A DNA stretch of 58,278 nucleotides from contig JAFZWH010000133.1 in the NCBI GenBank assembly GCA_017617415.1, forward strand, positions 1 through 58,278, written 5' to 3'. A program made the translations under genes and the position numbers. A model generated the notes under the pieces. It saw only the letters and a list, made by a program, of their open reading frames with translations. It was not told where the DNA came from and searched no databases. Within the stretch, counting starts at the first letter, position 1. Each line of letters starts with the position of its first letter. This DNA is from Victivallales bacterium (GTDB lineage Bacteria > Verrucomicrobiota > Lentisphaeria > Oligosphaerales > Oligosphaeraceae). Shown here in pieces: positions 32,404-41,599 of this stretch.

Positions 32404-33204
32404 ATGAAAAAGTCCTTCACCCTGATTGAACTTCTGGTCGTCATCGCGATCATCGCCATCCTGGCCTCCATGCTGTTGCCGGCGCTCTCCAAAGCCCGCG
32501 AGAAGGCCAAGTCCATCTCCTGCGTCAACAACCTGAAGCAGCATGGTTTGCAGATGATTCTTTATGCCGACGACAACGATGACTACGCGCCGTCCTTCTA
32601 CATCCGTGTAACCAATTCTTCCAACACCGGCTGGGATAACTGGCAGTGGAATTACTGGTTTATCTTGAAGCAGAATCTCGCCTTTAAGTCGTTTGTCTGC
32701 CCCTCCGACCACCGGGCGGAACGCATGAAGGACACGACATGGGCTGGCCTGAAGAATCCAGGCTATACCTTCAACTACTCTACCTACGGCTATCTGAATA
32801 ACGCGCTTAACTGGAATGGCTCGGCGAATGCCGATGCACACAATAATCAGCCGCAGCGCCTCTCGTTCATCTCCAGCCTCTGCAGCAACGGCGAGCGTCC
32901 CATCTATGCCGCATGCAGCCCGGACGAAATCTGCACTGGCGGCAATGCCTCCTGGGACAGCATGCAGATCTTCCAGGGCTGGAACGCGACCTTCCATCGC
33001 CTCCATCCCGACCAGGTCTATGCGGTGGGTGACCGCCACATGGGCAAGGGCAACGCCGTGGTGCTGGACGGCGGCGTGGTCACCATCGACGAGGGCGAGG
33101 TTCAGTTGAACTGGAACTCCCACAAGTCCCGTTATTTCCGCCCGTTCAAACACGCCACCAGCAGCTACGGAATGGACGGCTGGCTTGGCCGCAGCGGATA
33201 CTAA
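32404..33204 (+). CDS. Prepilin-type N-terminal domain protein (pseudopilin 2)
   Basis: The product is 266 residues. The leader [34 protein letters not shown] has Ser before the Phe instead of Gly. After the membrane helix comes [23 protein letters not shown], the standard start of this class, and then a globular domain. Near the end, [24 protein letters not shown] is the H-x9-DG-type motif. The C-terminal tail ([27 protein letters not shown]) is longer than in the other two. There is no clear Shine-Dalgarno site. A terminator lies between it and the GH123-like gene, repeating the arrangement seen at the other two pseudopilin genes. Confidence 0.9.
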   Translation: MKKSFTLIELLVVIAIIAILASMLLPALSKAREKAKSISCVNNLKQHGLQMILYADDNDDYAPSFYIRVTNSSNTGWDNWQWNYWFILKQNLAFKSFVCPSDHRAERMKDTTWAGLKNPGYTFNYSTYGYLNNALNWNGSANADAHNNQPQRLSFISSLCSNGERPIYAACSPDEICTGGNASWDSMQIFQGWNATFHRLHPDQVYAVGDRHMGKGNAVVLDGGVVTIDEGEVQLNWNSHKSRYFRPFKHATSSYGMDGWLGRSGY

Positions 33205-33231
33205 TCCATCTCATTTCATCCTGACTTTCAT

Positions 33232-33277
33232 CGCCTGAACCACGACTTAGGCTGTGGTTCAGGCGGTTTGTTTTTTT
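33232..33277 (+). terminator. Terminator between pseudopilin 2 and the GH123-like gene
   Basis: CGCCTGAACCAC (33232-33243) pairs perfectly with GTGGTTCAGGCG (33254-33265), followed by GTTTGTTTTTTT. Confidence 0.92.
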
Positions 33278-33353
33278 CAGATGATGTGGGCGATGATAGG
33301 GATACAGATTATATTGAAACGGTTTCCGCGACATTTCAAATACTCCGCCATCT

Positions 33354-36300
33354 ATGCAGCGTTTTTTCCTTGCCATCCTTGTTCTGAGTGCCTTTTCTCT
33401 CTTCGCCTGGTCGCCAAGGGTGACCATTCCGCTGAATCCCGCCGGGCAGGGCGCCTTCCTGGGGAATTTTGTGGCGGTGGATGGCGAACAGGTCCCCGAG
33501 GCCGCCACCCGCGTGTGGCTCTCGCGCACCACCGAGGCGCTGAAGTTCCACATCGAGTGCCAGGAGCCGCTGATGCCCCAGACCTTCGCCAATGTCACGA
33601 TGCACGACGGCACGGTCTGGAATGACGACTGCGTGGAGGTCTTCCTGATGCCCGCCGGCTGGAAGGAATACGCACATTTCATCGTGAACTCCCTGGGCAC
33701 GCAATACGACGAAATGGGGCGTGGCGGACGCGACTGGGATCCCGAATGGACCGCCAAGGCCGAACGAAAGGTCTATGACTGGAGTGTGGACATCGAAATT
33801 CCCTACGCCAGCCTGGGTGCGACGCCCGCCGAAGGCGACGAATGGCGGTTCAATGTCTGCCGTTGTCGCAAGGCGGTCCCGGAACTCTCCAGCTGGTCGC
33901 CGAGTCCCTCGCGCTCCTTCCATGATGTGGCCTCATTTGGCGGGATGGTGTTTAATATAACATCATATCCTATTGATATTCAAATAGATAATGTTAATTT
34001 TATTTGGGCATTGAAGGCTGGCGCTTCCGCGCCTGAGGGCATTGAGGTTGAGTCAGTGCCGCTGGTCAGCGGGAATGTCGCCCAGCACATTGACTACCGT
34101 GAGGACGGTCAGGTCATCTACTCCGCTTTGCGGCTAATTCGCACCAGCCAGGTGGCGAACATTCTTGCGCCGGTGAAGGAGTTTCTGGATACCTCGGAAC
34201 AGGCGGAACTATTGCGGCAGGAACGCGCGGCGCTATTGGCTTTGTCGGAGAATGCCTCTCCAGAGGCGTGCGTGATTCTGGAGCGGAACGCGCGCAGTCT
34301 GCTGAAGCGCGTGGAGCATCTCCGCAGTAACGAGGAGTTCGCACGACAGGGGCGCAGGCCTGCGGAGTTGCTCTATGGCGTGGAGACCTCGCTGACGAAG
34401 GTGATGCCCGGCGAACTCTTCGGCGGCGTGATTGGTGGTGAAATCCACTTGGATGCCGCACGGCGCGAGATGGACGCCGCGCAGGTGGTCCTCTTTGCGG
34501 GCGACTCGCCACTGATTCAGGCGGAGGCCCGCTTCGCCGAAGCCCTGAAGCGCGAGGACGGCGCGGAACTGCCGTTGGAGGCCCTGCGCATCCGCCGCGA
34601 GGCGTTGGTCAAGACCTGCCAGCCGGACTATCCCGCGCCCCTGAAAGGCAACATCCCCGACCCGCTGGTGCCCGCCACGCCATTTGACGTCGCCGCCAAT
34701 GGCTTCGAGACGCTCTGGGTGGACGTACGCGTGCCCGCCGACGCCCAGCCCGGTGTCTATCGTGGCAGCCTGGTCCTCAAGGCGCGGAACACCGATGCCA
34801 CGACGGTCCCTGTGGAACTCCGCGTGCGCAACTTCACTATCCCGGAGCGCTCCAGCATCGTCTCCGCCTTCGGGACGCGCTTCAATCCTGGACGCTTCCA
34901 TTACGACCGCGAGGCGTACCTGGAGAACTACCTCGAACACCGCATCACGCCATATTTCTACGCGCGGAATCCCAAACTGCTCCGTCGTCCCGCCATGGAC
35001 TGGTCGAACGCCGAGGCACTTGTGGTGCGGTGGCAGAGCGACGCCGACGCAGGTGTGCGGGTGAAAGTCACCATGTTGGACAGCAAGGTTCATATCCTCG
35101 CCACGCCAACCCTGCCCGCCGGTCAACTTCATGAAGTGTCGCTTGCGTTGTCGCCAGAGATGCGAGGCCCCGTCTGGTCGGTGACGGCGATGCTTCCAGG
35201 CATGGTCTCCGGGCAGTTGAATGTGGAATTGCTACGGAATGGCGAAAGCATTGCGCTGGTGCCAGAAACGGCAGTCCATGCCAAGGTCGAAGGGGAGTGG
35301 ATTGACCAATGGCCCAGCGTCACCCTTGAGGCCTGGGAGCGCCCCGAACTTCCCGCCGAGGTGGACTGGTCGGAGTTTGACGCGGACATGGAAAACGCCT
35401 TTGCCAAAGGCATCACCTCGCATTGGCTGCCGGTCCACGCCTTCCGAGATAAGTCGTTGGCCGCCAGTCTGCTGTCCCCGCATCTGGCGGAAAAGGGCTG
35501 GACCAAGTACTTCTACACCTACCTGTATGACGAGCCGGAACCCAAGGACTATCCCGTCGTGAACCAGGGGCTTGGCGACATCAAGCGCGTGCCGCCCCAC
35601 GACCTCCAGAACATGATGACCGCCCGCGCCTTCCCCGAGGCGCTACGTTTCGTGGACATCTGGTGCCCCGAACTCTACACCTACAATCCCGAGACCTCCG
35701 CCGCGCAGCAGCGCCTGAACCGCACGGTGTGGTGGTATGTCGCCTTCAGCACCCGCCACCCCTATCCAAATGTCTGGGTGGACTATCCCGCGCTGGACTG
35801 CCGCGTGTGGCCATGGATGAGCTGGAAGCACGACCTCGACGGGATGCTCTACTGGTCGGCGGTCTATTGGGACCAACAGGACCCCTGGCGAACGGCCGAG
35901 CTCTTCCCACATGCCAATGGCGACGGCTCGCTGCTTTATCCCGATGCCAGCGGTGCGCCCATCGACTCCCTCCGCTGGGAGTGCCTGCGCGACGGCATGG
36001 AGGACTACGAGGTCTTCTGCCTCCTGGAGGCCGCCGTCCGCGAACTGGGCGACCGCGAACCCGTCCTGACCGCGAAAATCCAGGAACTTCTTGCGATTTC
36101 GCCTGAGGTGCTGGTCAGTTACAAGCAATACAACCCCGACCCCAAGGCGCTCTTGGCGGCCCGTCGCGAGATGTCCGACACGCTGGAGCAGGCGGTGGCG
36201 GTACTGGGGCACGAGCCAGTCATCGAGGGGCGTCCGCGCTACCGCGCGGGGCGGAGTGCCCAGGAGGTCGCCGAAGGGTTGGCTTTCGAGGCGAAGGAGC

Positions 36301-37043
36301 AAATGGAGCGCGCGAAGTCCGCCAGCGACAAACTGAAGGAGCGCATGGCGAATCAGACACTCTCACCGCTGGCCGCGCAGGAGGGGCTAAGGCTTTTCTA
36401 CGATTTTGACGACGACCTCCCGTATGTGCGGGACCGTTCCAGGTATCTACAGGATACCACAGGCGTGGGAATCACCCGCACCGCTGACGGCGAAGGACAC
36501 TCCAAACGCGGGATTCGCATCGACAAGATACCGCTGAAGTTGCCTGGCGGCAGCGACATCCTGGGGACGCAGCCCGAGGCGGGAACCATCGCCTTCTGGG
36601 TGAAGCCCGAGTTCGAGCCCAGGGACTACCAGAACCGCGAGCAGTATCTTTGCCTCTTCTATCTGATGGAGACCGACGGCAATGGCCTCCCCGACGGCTT
36701 CGATGAAATCGGCATCTACCTGACCGCCGAACGGCTCTGCCTGCGTCTCGGCGGCATGAGTCCGCAGACGGTCTTCGCGGGCACCGCTGACCCGCCGTTC
36801 CAAAAGGGCGAGTGGACGCATCTCGCCGTGACCTGGAAGCCCGGCGAGCGAATCCTTTACATTGATGGCAAGCCCGTACTCGAAAACCGCCACGAGTTCC
36901 TTCCTCCCAAACTGGATGGCTTCCCCGGAAACCTCGGCAACCATCCTCCGAGCGGACGCTTCCCTGCGCCCGGCATCTACGACGACCTCTACATCTTCGA
37001 CCGCGCACTCTCCGCTCTAGAAATTTCTGGATTAATTCATTAA
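33354..37043 (+). CDS. Secreted GH123-like (DUF4091) glycosidase with CBM9-like and LamG-like ends
   Basis: The product is 1229 residues with a signal peptide (FFLAILVLSAFSLFAW). Residues about 20-200 resemble a CBM9-type sugar-binding sandwich (VWNDDCVEVFLMPAGWKEYAHFIVNSLGTQYDE; VDIEIPYASLG). The middle has a DUF4091/GH123-type domain: YTYLYDEPEPKDYP near residue 725 carries the Asp-Glu pair used for substrate-assisted hydrolysis of N-acetyl-beta-galactosaminides in GH123. It is followed by VDIWCPELYTYN and GMLYWSAVYWDQQDPW, and then SLRWECLRDGMEDYEVFCLLE. From about residue 1010 a LamG/concanavalin-like domain closes the protein. I infer action on host or glycosaminoglycan-type glycans. An AT-rich island at 33948-34011 interrupts normal codon use. 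Confidence 0.8.
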   Translation: MQRFFLAILVLSAFSLFAWSPRVTIPLNPAGQGAFLGNFVAVDGEQVPEAATRVWLSRTTEALKFHIECQEPLMPQTFANVTMHDGTVWNDDCVEVFLMPAGWKEYAHFIVNSLGTQYDEMGRGGRDWDPEWTAKAERKVYDWSVDIEIPYASLGATPAEGDEWRFNVCRCRKAVPELSSWSPSPSRSFHDVASFGGMVFNITSYPIDIQIDNVNFIWALKAGASAPEGIEVESVPLVSGNVAQHIDYREDGQVIYSALRLIRTSQVANILAPVKEFLDTSEQAELLRQERAALLALSENASPEACVILERNARSLLKRVEHLRSNEEFARQGRRPAELLYGVETSLTKVMPGELFGGVIGGEIHLDAARREMDAAQVVLFAGDSPLIQAEARFAEALKREDGAELPLEALRIRREALVKTCQPDYPAPLKGNIPDPLVPATPFDVAANGFETLWVDVRVPADAQPGVYRGSLVLKARNTDATTVPVELRVRNFTIPERSSIVSAFGTRFNPGRFHYDREAYLENYLEHRITPYFYARNPKLLRRPAMDWSNAEALVVRWQSDADAGVRVKVTMLDSKVHILATPTLPAGQLHEVSLALSPEMRGPVWSVTAMLPGMVSGQLNVELLRNGESIALVPETAVHAKVEGEWIDQWPSVTLEAWERPELPAEVDWSEFDADMENAFAKGITSHWLPVHAFRDKSLAASLLSPHLAEKGWTKYFYTYLYDEPEPKDYPVVNQGLGDIKRVPPHDLQNMMTARAFPEALRFVDIWCPELYTYNPETSAAQQRLNRTVWWYVAFSTRHPYPNVWVDYPALDCRVWPWMSWKHDLDGMLYWSAVYWDQQDPWRTAELFPHANGDGSLLYPDASGAPIDSLRWECLRDGMEDYEVFCLLEAAVRELGDREPVLTAKIQELLAISPEVLVSYKQYNPDPKALLAARREMSDTLEQAVAVLGHEPVIEGRPRYRAGRSAQEVAEGLAFEAKEQMERAKSASDKLKERMANQTLSPLAAQEGLRLFYDFDDDLPYVRDRSRYLQDTTGVGITRTADGEGHSKRGIRIDKIPLKLPGGSDILGTQPEAGTIAFWVKPEFEPRDYQNREQYLCLFYLMETDGNGLPDGFDEIGIYLTAERLCLRLGGMSPQTVFAGTADPPFQKGEWTHLAVTWKPGERILYIDGKPVLENRHEFLPPKLDGFPGNLGNHPPSGRFPAPGIYDDLYIFDRALSALEISGLIH

Positions 37044-37064
37044 CTAATTCTTGTCCAAGTAGTT

Positions 37065-39143
37065 ATGACTAATAAAAATGAATCACCCCGTCCTTCCGGC
37101 GGCAAAGGCAAGAACATCGCGATTGGTTGTGGCGGCGCACTGGTGTGCTGTGTCATTGCGGCGATGTTGCTGAACTCCGACCAAGGGGCCTCGGTAATTG
37201 CCTACGGCACGATGATGTCGCTCATCGCCTACGGTGCCCGCTTCATCTTCAGCGACTTCTTCGAGGACTATGGCTGGTATGTGTGGGGTGGCATCGCTGT
37301 GCTGGCTTTCTTCATGGGAATCGTGAAGCCCGTCAACACGGAGAAGAAAGGCGGTGCCGAGCCGACGACTGTGGTCCAGACCGATACGGATACTGACACC
37401 AAATCGTCCGAAAACAATAAGGCGGACACCGACAAGAGCGAGAAGAAGGTCGCGGACAAGACTGACGCGGCTCAGGAGGCTCCGCGTCCGACCCTCGAGG
37501 AGGCGTTGGGGGAACTGGATGAGTTGATTGGGCTGGTCTCCGTGAAGGAGGAGGTCCACAAGATGGCGAGCCTGATGCAGGTCGCCCAGCAGCGCAAGGC
37601 GGCGGGGCTGAAGGTCGCCAACGTCTCCTACCACTGCGTCTTCACGGGGAATCCCGGCACGGGCAAGACCACCGTCGCCCGCATCATGGCGAAAATCTAC
37701 AACGCGCTGGGCATCTTGGAGAAAGGACATCTGGTCGAGACCGATGCGGGCGGACTTTTGGGCAGCCATGTCGGCGAGACCGCCGAGAAGACCAATGCCA
37801 TCGTGGACTCCGCCATCGGCGGGGTACTCTTCATCGACGAGGCGTATATGCTCGCGGAGAGCGGCTACGGCAAGGAGGCCATCGCCACCCTGCTCAAACG
37901 CATGGAGGACGACCGCGACCACCTGGTGGTCATCATGGCGGGGTACATCAACGAGATGCGCGAGATGCTGGAACTCAACCCCGGCGTCAAGTCCCGTATC
38001 AACCGCTATATTGACTTCCCCGACTACACCAACGAGGAACTCTGCGCGATCTTCCGAATGCAGGCGAAGAAGAACCAATACACCCTCTCGCCGGAACTGG
38101 AGGAGCAACTCGACAAGGCAATGGCGAAATGGACCCGCCACCGCGACAAGCAGTTCGGTAACGCGCGTTTCGTGCGAAACCTCTTCGAGAAGGCGGTCGA
38201 GCAGCAGGCATTGCGGCTCGCCGAGATGTCCAATGTCACTCCCGAGCAACTGGTCACGCTGGAGCCGCAGGACCTCGGCATCGGGGTGGACGACAGCGCG
38301 AGCCGCCCGTCGCTGGAGGAGGCGCTCGCCGAACTCGACCAGCTCATCGGGCTGAAGGAGGTCAAGGCCGAGGTCCACAAGTTGGCGGACTTCTGCAAGA
38401 TCGCGCAGGAGCGTGAGGAGGCAGGGCTGAAGGTCGCCGAACTCTCCTACCACTGCGTCTTCGTGGGCAATCCCGGCACGGGCAAGACCACGGTCGCCCG
38501 CAGCATCGCGAAGGTCTATCACGCCCTGGGCATCCTCAAGAAAGGGCATCTGGTCGAGACCGACCGCTCGGGGCTGGTCGCCGAATATGTCGGGCAGACC
38601 GCCATCAAGACCAACAAGCTCATCGACGAGGCGCTCGACGGCGTGCTCTTCATCGACGAGGCATACACGCTGGTCAACGGCAGCCAGAACGACTATGGCC
38701 ACGAGGCGATCGCCACCCTGCTCAAACGCATGGAGGACGACCGTTCGCGCCTGGTGGTCATCCTCGCCGGCTATCCCGACGACATGCAGCGCTTCATGGA
38801 TTCCAATCCCGGACTGACCTCGCGCTTCAGCCGAGTCATCCACTTCCCCGACTACACGGCGGACGAACTGGCGGACCTCTTCCGCTTCTACGCGAAACGC
38901 AACCACTACGAACTTTCGGCGGACGTCGAGAAGTGGCTCAACAACGCCATCGCCAACTCCACCAAGAACCGCGACCGCAACTTCGGCAATGGCCGCTGGG
39001 TGCGGAACCTCTTCGAGCGTGCGCTGGAGCGTCAGGCCATCCGCCTCGCCGAGACCACCGGCCACACCGAGCAGGAACTGCGCACGCTGGAGCTCTCTGA
39101 CGTGGGCATCACCGTCACTCCCGCCAAGAAGAAGGAGGAATAG
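37065..39143 (+). CDS. Membrane-anchored AAA+ protein with two CbxX-type modules
   Basis: The product is 692 residues. Two N-terminal membrane segments (about 18-37 and 70-88) precede a charged linker (about 89-140). Module 1 starts RPTLEEALGELDELIGLVSVKEEV (141) with Walker A GNPGTGKT (near 195) and Walker B VLFIDEAY (near 254). Module 2 starts RPSLEEALAELDQLIGLKEVKAEV (414) with the same motifs near 468 and 528. Both belong to the CbxX/CfqX (CbbX, SpoVK, EccA) AAA+ family, ring ATPases that remodel protein partners. The modules are very similar even in DNA, so the duplication is recent or homogenised. No RuBisCO or type VII genes are nearby. It starts 21 bases after the GH123-like gene, perhaps in the same operon, and could drive assembly at the membrane. 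Confidence 0.88.
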   Translation: MTNKNESPRPSGGKGKNIAIGCGGALVCCVIAAMLLNSDQGASVIAYGTMMSLIAYGARFIFSDFFEDYGWYVWGGIAVLAFFMGIVKPVNTEKKGGAEPTTVVQTDTDTDTKSSENNKADTDKSEKKVADKTDAAQEAPRPTLEEALGELDELIGLVSVKEEVHKMASLMQVAQQRKAAGLKVANVSYHCVFTGNPGTGKTTVARIMAKIYNALGILEKGHLVETDAGGLLGSHVGETAEKTNAIVDSAIGGVLFIDEAYMLAESGYGKEAIATLLKRMEDDRDHLVVIMAGYINEMREMLELNPGVKSRINRYIDFPDYTNEELCAIFRMQAKKNQYTLSPELEEQLDKAMAKWTRHRDKQFGNARFVRNLFEKAVEQQALRLAEMSNVTPEQLVTLEPQDLGIGVDDSASRPSLEEALAELDQLIGLKEVKAEVHKLADFCKIAQEREEAGLKVAELSYHCVFVGNPGTGKTTVARSIAKVYHALGILKKGHLVETDRSGLVAEYVGQTAIKTNKLIDEALDGVLFIDEAYTLVNGSQNDYGHEAIATLLKRMEDDRSRLVVILAGYPDDMQRFMDSNPGLTSRFSRVIHFPDYTADELADLFRFYAKRNHYELSADVEKWLNNAIANSTKNRDRNFGNGRWVRNLFERALERQAIRLAETTGHTEQELRTLELSDVGITVTPAKKKEE

Positions 39144-39154
39144 AAACCTAGACC

Positions 39155-39257
39155 CTGAATCCGTGAATTGCGGCAAGATGTACTGTCGGCGCCCTCGCCG
39201 ACAGAACACGCGTTATGCAGACGCCACGCCTGCACTGTTTACCATTCACGGATTCAG
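39155..39257. mobile_element. 103-base element with perfect 14-base inverted ends
   Basis: CTGAATCCGTGAAT (39155-39168) and ATTCACGGATTCAG (39244-39257) are perfect inverted repeats enclosing an inner 9-base-pair hairpin CTGTCGGCG-CCCT-CGCCGACAG (39183-39204). The motif CTGAATCCGTGAA also occurs at about 6704 and the inner hairpin type at 28319. It may be a mobile hairpin element that also terminates the upstream AAA+ transcript. Confidence 0.55.
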
Positions 39258-39429
39258 ATAGACCCCTGCGCATGTATGCGTGGTTGACTGGTCTGGCTTT
39301 TTGAGGTCAGGCATTCCCATTTGAATTGCCCTTTTTGGGAATATATAAGATTTTTACATATAGCACTTTACAATCTTTGAAAACGGATTATATTTAGGGT
39401 GGTTTCCAACTTGATGCATACATTGAAGC

Positions 39430-39753
39430 ATGGGAGGCATTATGGTAAAAGCCAATATTCGTGACGAAGCGCAGGCGCTTGCAGTGGCTCACCGCGAGAT
39501 GGATGCGGGTACGCACATCATCAAGTTATTTCCCAGCCCGACCGGCGATGTCATTCAACTGTTGGAAGTATCGACTTCGGTGGCGACTTCTGGCACCATC
39601 GAACCATTTGTCTTTACGGCCAATCCGTCCGATGGCTATTCCCATCGTTGCTTGATGCTTCTGCTAAGCGACCAAGAATGGAGTGACGTCCAGAACCATC
39701 GTTTGTCGTTGCCTGCCGGTTGGGATATCCGGCTTGCCGAAGACCTCCTGTAG
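39430..39753 (+). CDS. Unknown small protein, first gene of a two-gene module
   Basis: The product is 107 residues from ATG 39430, or 103 from ATG 39442 (MVKANIRDEAQAL). It has no signal peptide and no recognised domain. The sequence looks like a compact alpha/beta protein (THIIKLFPSPTGDVIQLLEVSTSV; PFVFTANPSDGYSHRCLMLLLSDQEW). It ends 11 bases before the next gene, which suggests a bicistronic unit. The upstream DNA is AT-rich. The small size, tight pairing and accessory setting would fit a toxin-antitoxin or defence pair, but nothing in the sequence proves it. Confidence 0.65.
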   Translation: MGGIMVKANIRDEAQALAVAHREMDAGTHIIKLFPSPTGDVIQLLEVSTSVATSGTIEPFVFTANPSDGYSHRCLMLLLSDQEWSDVQNHRLSLPAGWDIRLAEDLL

Positions 39754-39764
39754 CAAATGCGATA

Positions 39765-40283
39765 ATGGAAAAACTCTCGGCAGGTCAGGCATTTCTGCTT
39801 CAGGCGGCAGAGGATTTGCGGGCATCGCAGATAGTGGGATATGATATTGCGTCCGCGCCATCCACATTCTATATGCTGTTGCAGATGGTCTTTGAGAAAC
39901 TGGCCAAGGCTCATAAGTACTGGAGTCATCGTCAACTTCCGCAACGACCTGGACACGAAATAGCGGATCGTTATTTTTCCAAAGTTTTTGATGTGCTGAT
40001 TCGTATGAAACCGACGAAGCGCAAGTATTATGGCAGTTTACTCCAGCTAATCAAAGAGCTTGAAGCAGCCCAACCCTCGGTGGCACAAAAATGCCTGCCA
40101 TCGATGCCAATGCTGGAGTATCCATGGGAGAACAAGCAAGGAGAAATCTGCTATCCGGCCCGCGATTTGCCACTTGTGCAAAAACTGCGAAACAACGGAA
40201 ACAATGCTCGTTCGGCTTGGATTGCCCTGAAGTTTGCTTCAGAGGATATCCAAGAATTGATGCGGGCGGCCAAACTGGCATGA
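39765..40283 (+). CDS. HEPN-like helical protein, second gene of a two-gene module
   Basis: The product is 172 residues from ATG 39765; an earlier in-frame start lies inside the preceding gene and was not used. The N-terminal half resembles HEPN helices: SAGQAFLLQAAEDLRASQIVGYD, then TFYMLLQMVFEKLAKAHKYW. HEPN domains are often RNases in toxin-antitoxin and defence systems. The usual Rx4-6H active motif is not clean: RQLPQRPGHEIAD has Arg and His at a different spacing. The C-terminal half (LVQKLRNNGNNARSAWIALKFASEDIQELMRAAKLA) is also helical. Assignment to HEPN is tentative. It is coupled with the 107-residue gene upstream. Confidence 0.6.
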   Translation: MEKLSAGQAFLLQAAEDLRASQIVGYDIASAPSTFYMLLQMVFEKLAKAHKYWSHRQLPQRPGHEIADRYFSKVFDVLIRMKPTKRKYYGSLLQLIKELEAAQPSVAQKCLPSMPMLEYPWENKQGEICYPARDLPLVQKLRNNGNNARSAWIALKFASEDIQELMRAAKLA

Positions 40284-40346
40284 TGCTTCTTATATTCTGG
40301 CGTGCTGGCTCTTGAGGCGGTTTCATTCATTTATGCCTTCCTTTTG

Positions 40347-40513
40347 AATGTGAGTTTTCCCATTATTTCTAATCGAAATCCATTTTAGCCTCAAAAACAA
40401 GGGCCGGGACAAATGAAACGATTAATTAATCGTTATTGACAGACTCCCCTATAGGCAGCCTACAGAATCTGTTCAAATCGATTTCGATTAGATTTTTGGG
40501 GAAAACTCACATT
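40347..40513. mobile_element. MITE-like inverted-repeat element
   Basis: AATGTGAGTTTTCCC (40347-40361) and TCTAATCGAAATC (40368-40380) on the left recur as perfect reverse complements on the right (40499-40513 and 40480-40492). The arms therefore pair over about 34 bases with one internal mismatch zone. The interior has an 18-base perfect palindrome, AACGATTAATTAATCGTT (40417-40434). It contains no protein frame, and target duplications were not evident. Confidence 0.65.
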
Positions 40514-40703
40514 TTGAATTTGCGTGGGGACGGCACCACGCCGCCCGGATGAGATGATTTTCCGTAACATTATTTGCGGCGTACGCGGAAAACACAGCTG
40601 ACAAACGGACGGGAAGCAGCCTTCGGAACTGGGTTCCATTGGGGGATAATTCATTGAAGCCTGCTGGAAAATCGTAAAATTACGGATTTTTTCTCGAAAG
40701 GAC

Positions 40704-40732
40704 TTGAAACTTTCCGAAATGTTGCCTATATT
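40704..40732 (+). promoter_or_regulatory. Promoter of the pseudopilin 3 / sugar operon
   Basis: TTGAAA (40704-40709), a 17-base spacer and TATATT (40727-40732). The operator begins 5 bases after the -10 box. A weaker alternative (TTTTCA-16-TATATT) lies at 40772-40799. Confidence 0.6.
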
Positions 40733-40736
40733 TATA

Positions 40737-40752
40737 AATGTTACGCAACATT
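40737..40752. promoter_or_regulatory. LacI-type operator 1
   Basis: AATGTTACGCAACATT is a near-perfect palindrome with a central CG, as is typical for LacI-family sites. It overlaps the expected transcription start. An almost identical site with the same distance to a -10 box occurs at 52444-52459, next to the LacI gene. Confidence 0.75.
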
Positions 40753-40824
40753 AGTTTGTGTAATTGGTGTGTTTTCACGCTTTTTTAGGTTGTTATATTC
40801 ATTCAAAACTCAAGGAGCCCACTC

Positions 40825-41511
<687 letters not shown>

Positions 41512-41525
41512 TCGTCTTCAGAGCG

Positions 41526-41574
41526 GGGTGGCGGGGCATATCGTGACGCGGTTGTCTCGCCACCCTTTTGTTTT
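41526..41574 (+). terminator. Terminator between pseudopilin 3 and the DUF6259-like/SGNH gene
   Basis: GGGTGGCG (41526-41533) pairs with CGCCACCC (41558-41565), followed by TTTTGTTTT. The 24-base loop is long, so termination may be partial. Confidence 0.75.
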
Positions 41575-41599
41575 CCGTGCGGCCATTGCAGGAGTTATA

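Larger units (their letters stand above)
40284..40824. other. Intergenic region: inverted-repeat element, promoter and operator of the sugar operon
   Basis: From left to right: a 167-base inverted-repeat element (40347-40513), about 190 bases with no gene, then a promoter (40704-40732) and LacI-type operator (40737-40752), and an AT-rich 5' leader before pseudopilin 3. Confidence 0.6.

Noticed and set aside
37083-39209. Open frame of 708 codons on the minus strand
   Set aside because: It is the antisense shadow of the double AAA+ gene: it has no family motifs, and the + strand frame carries both Walker motifs twice.
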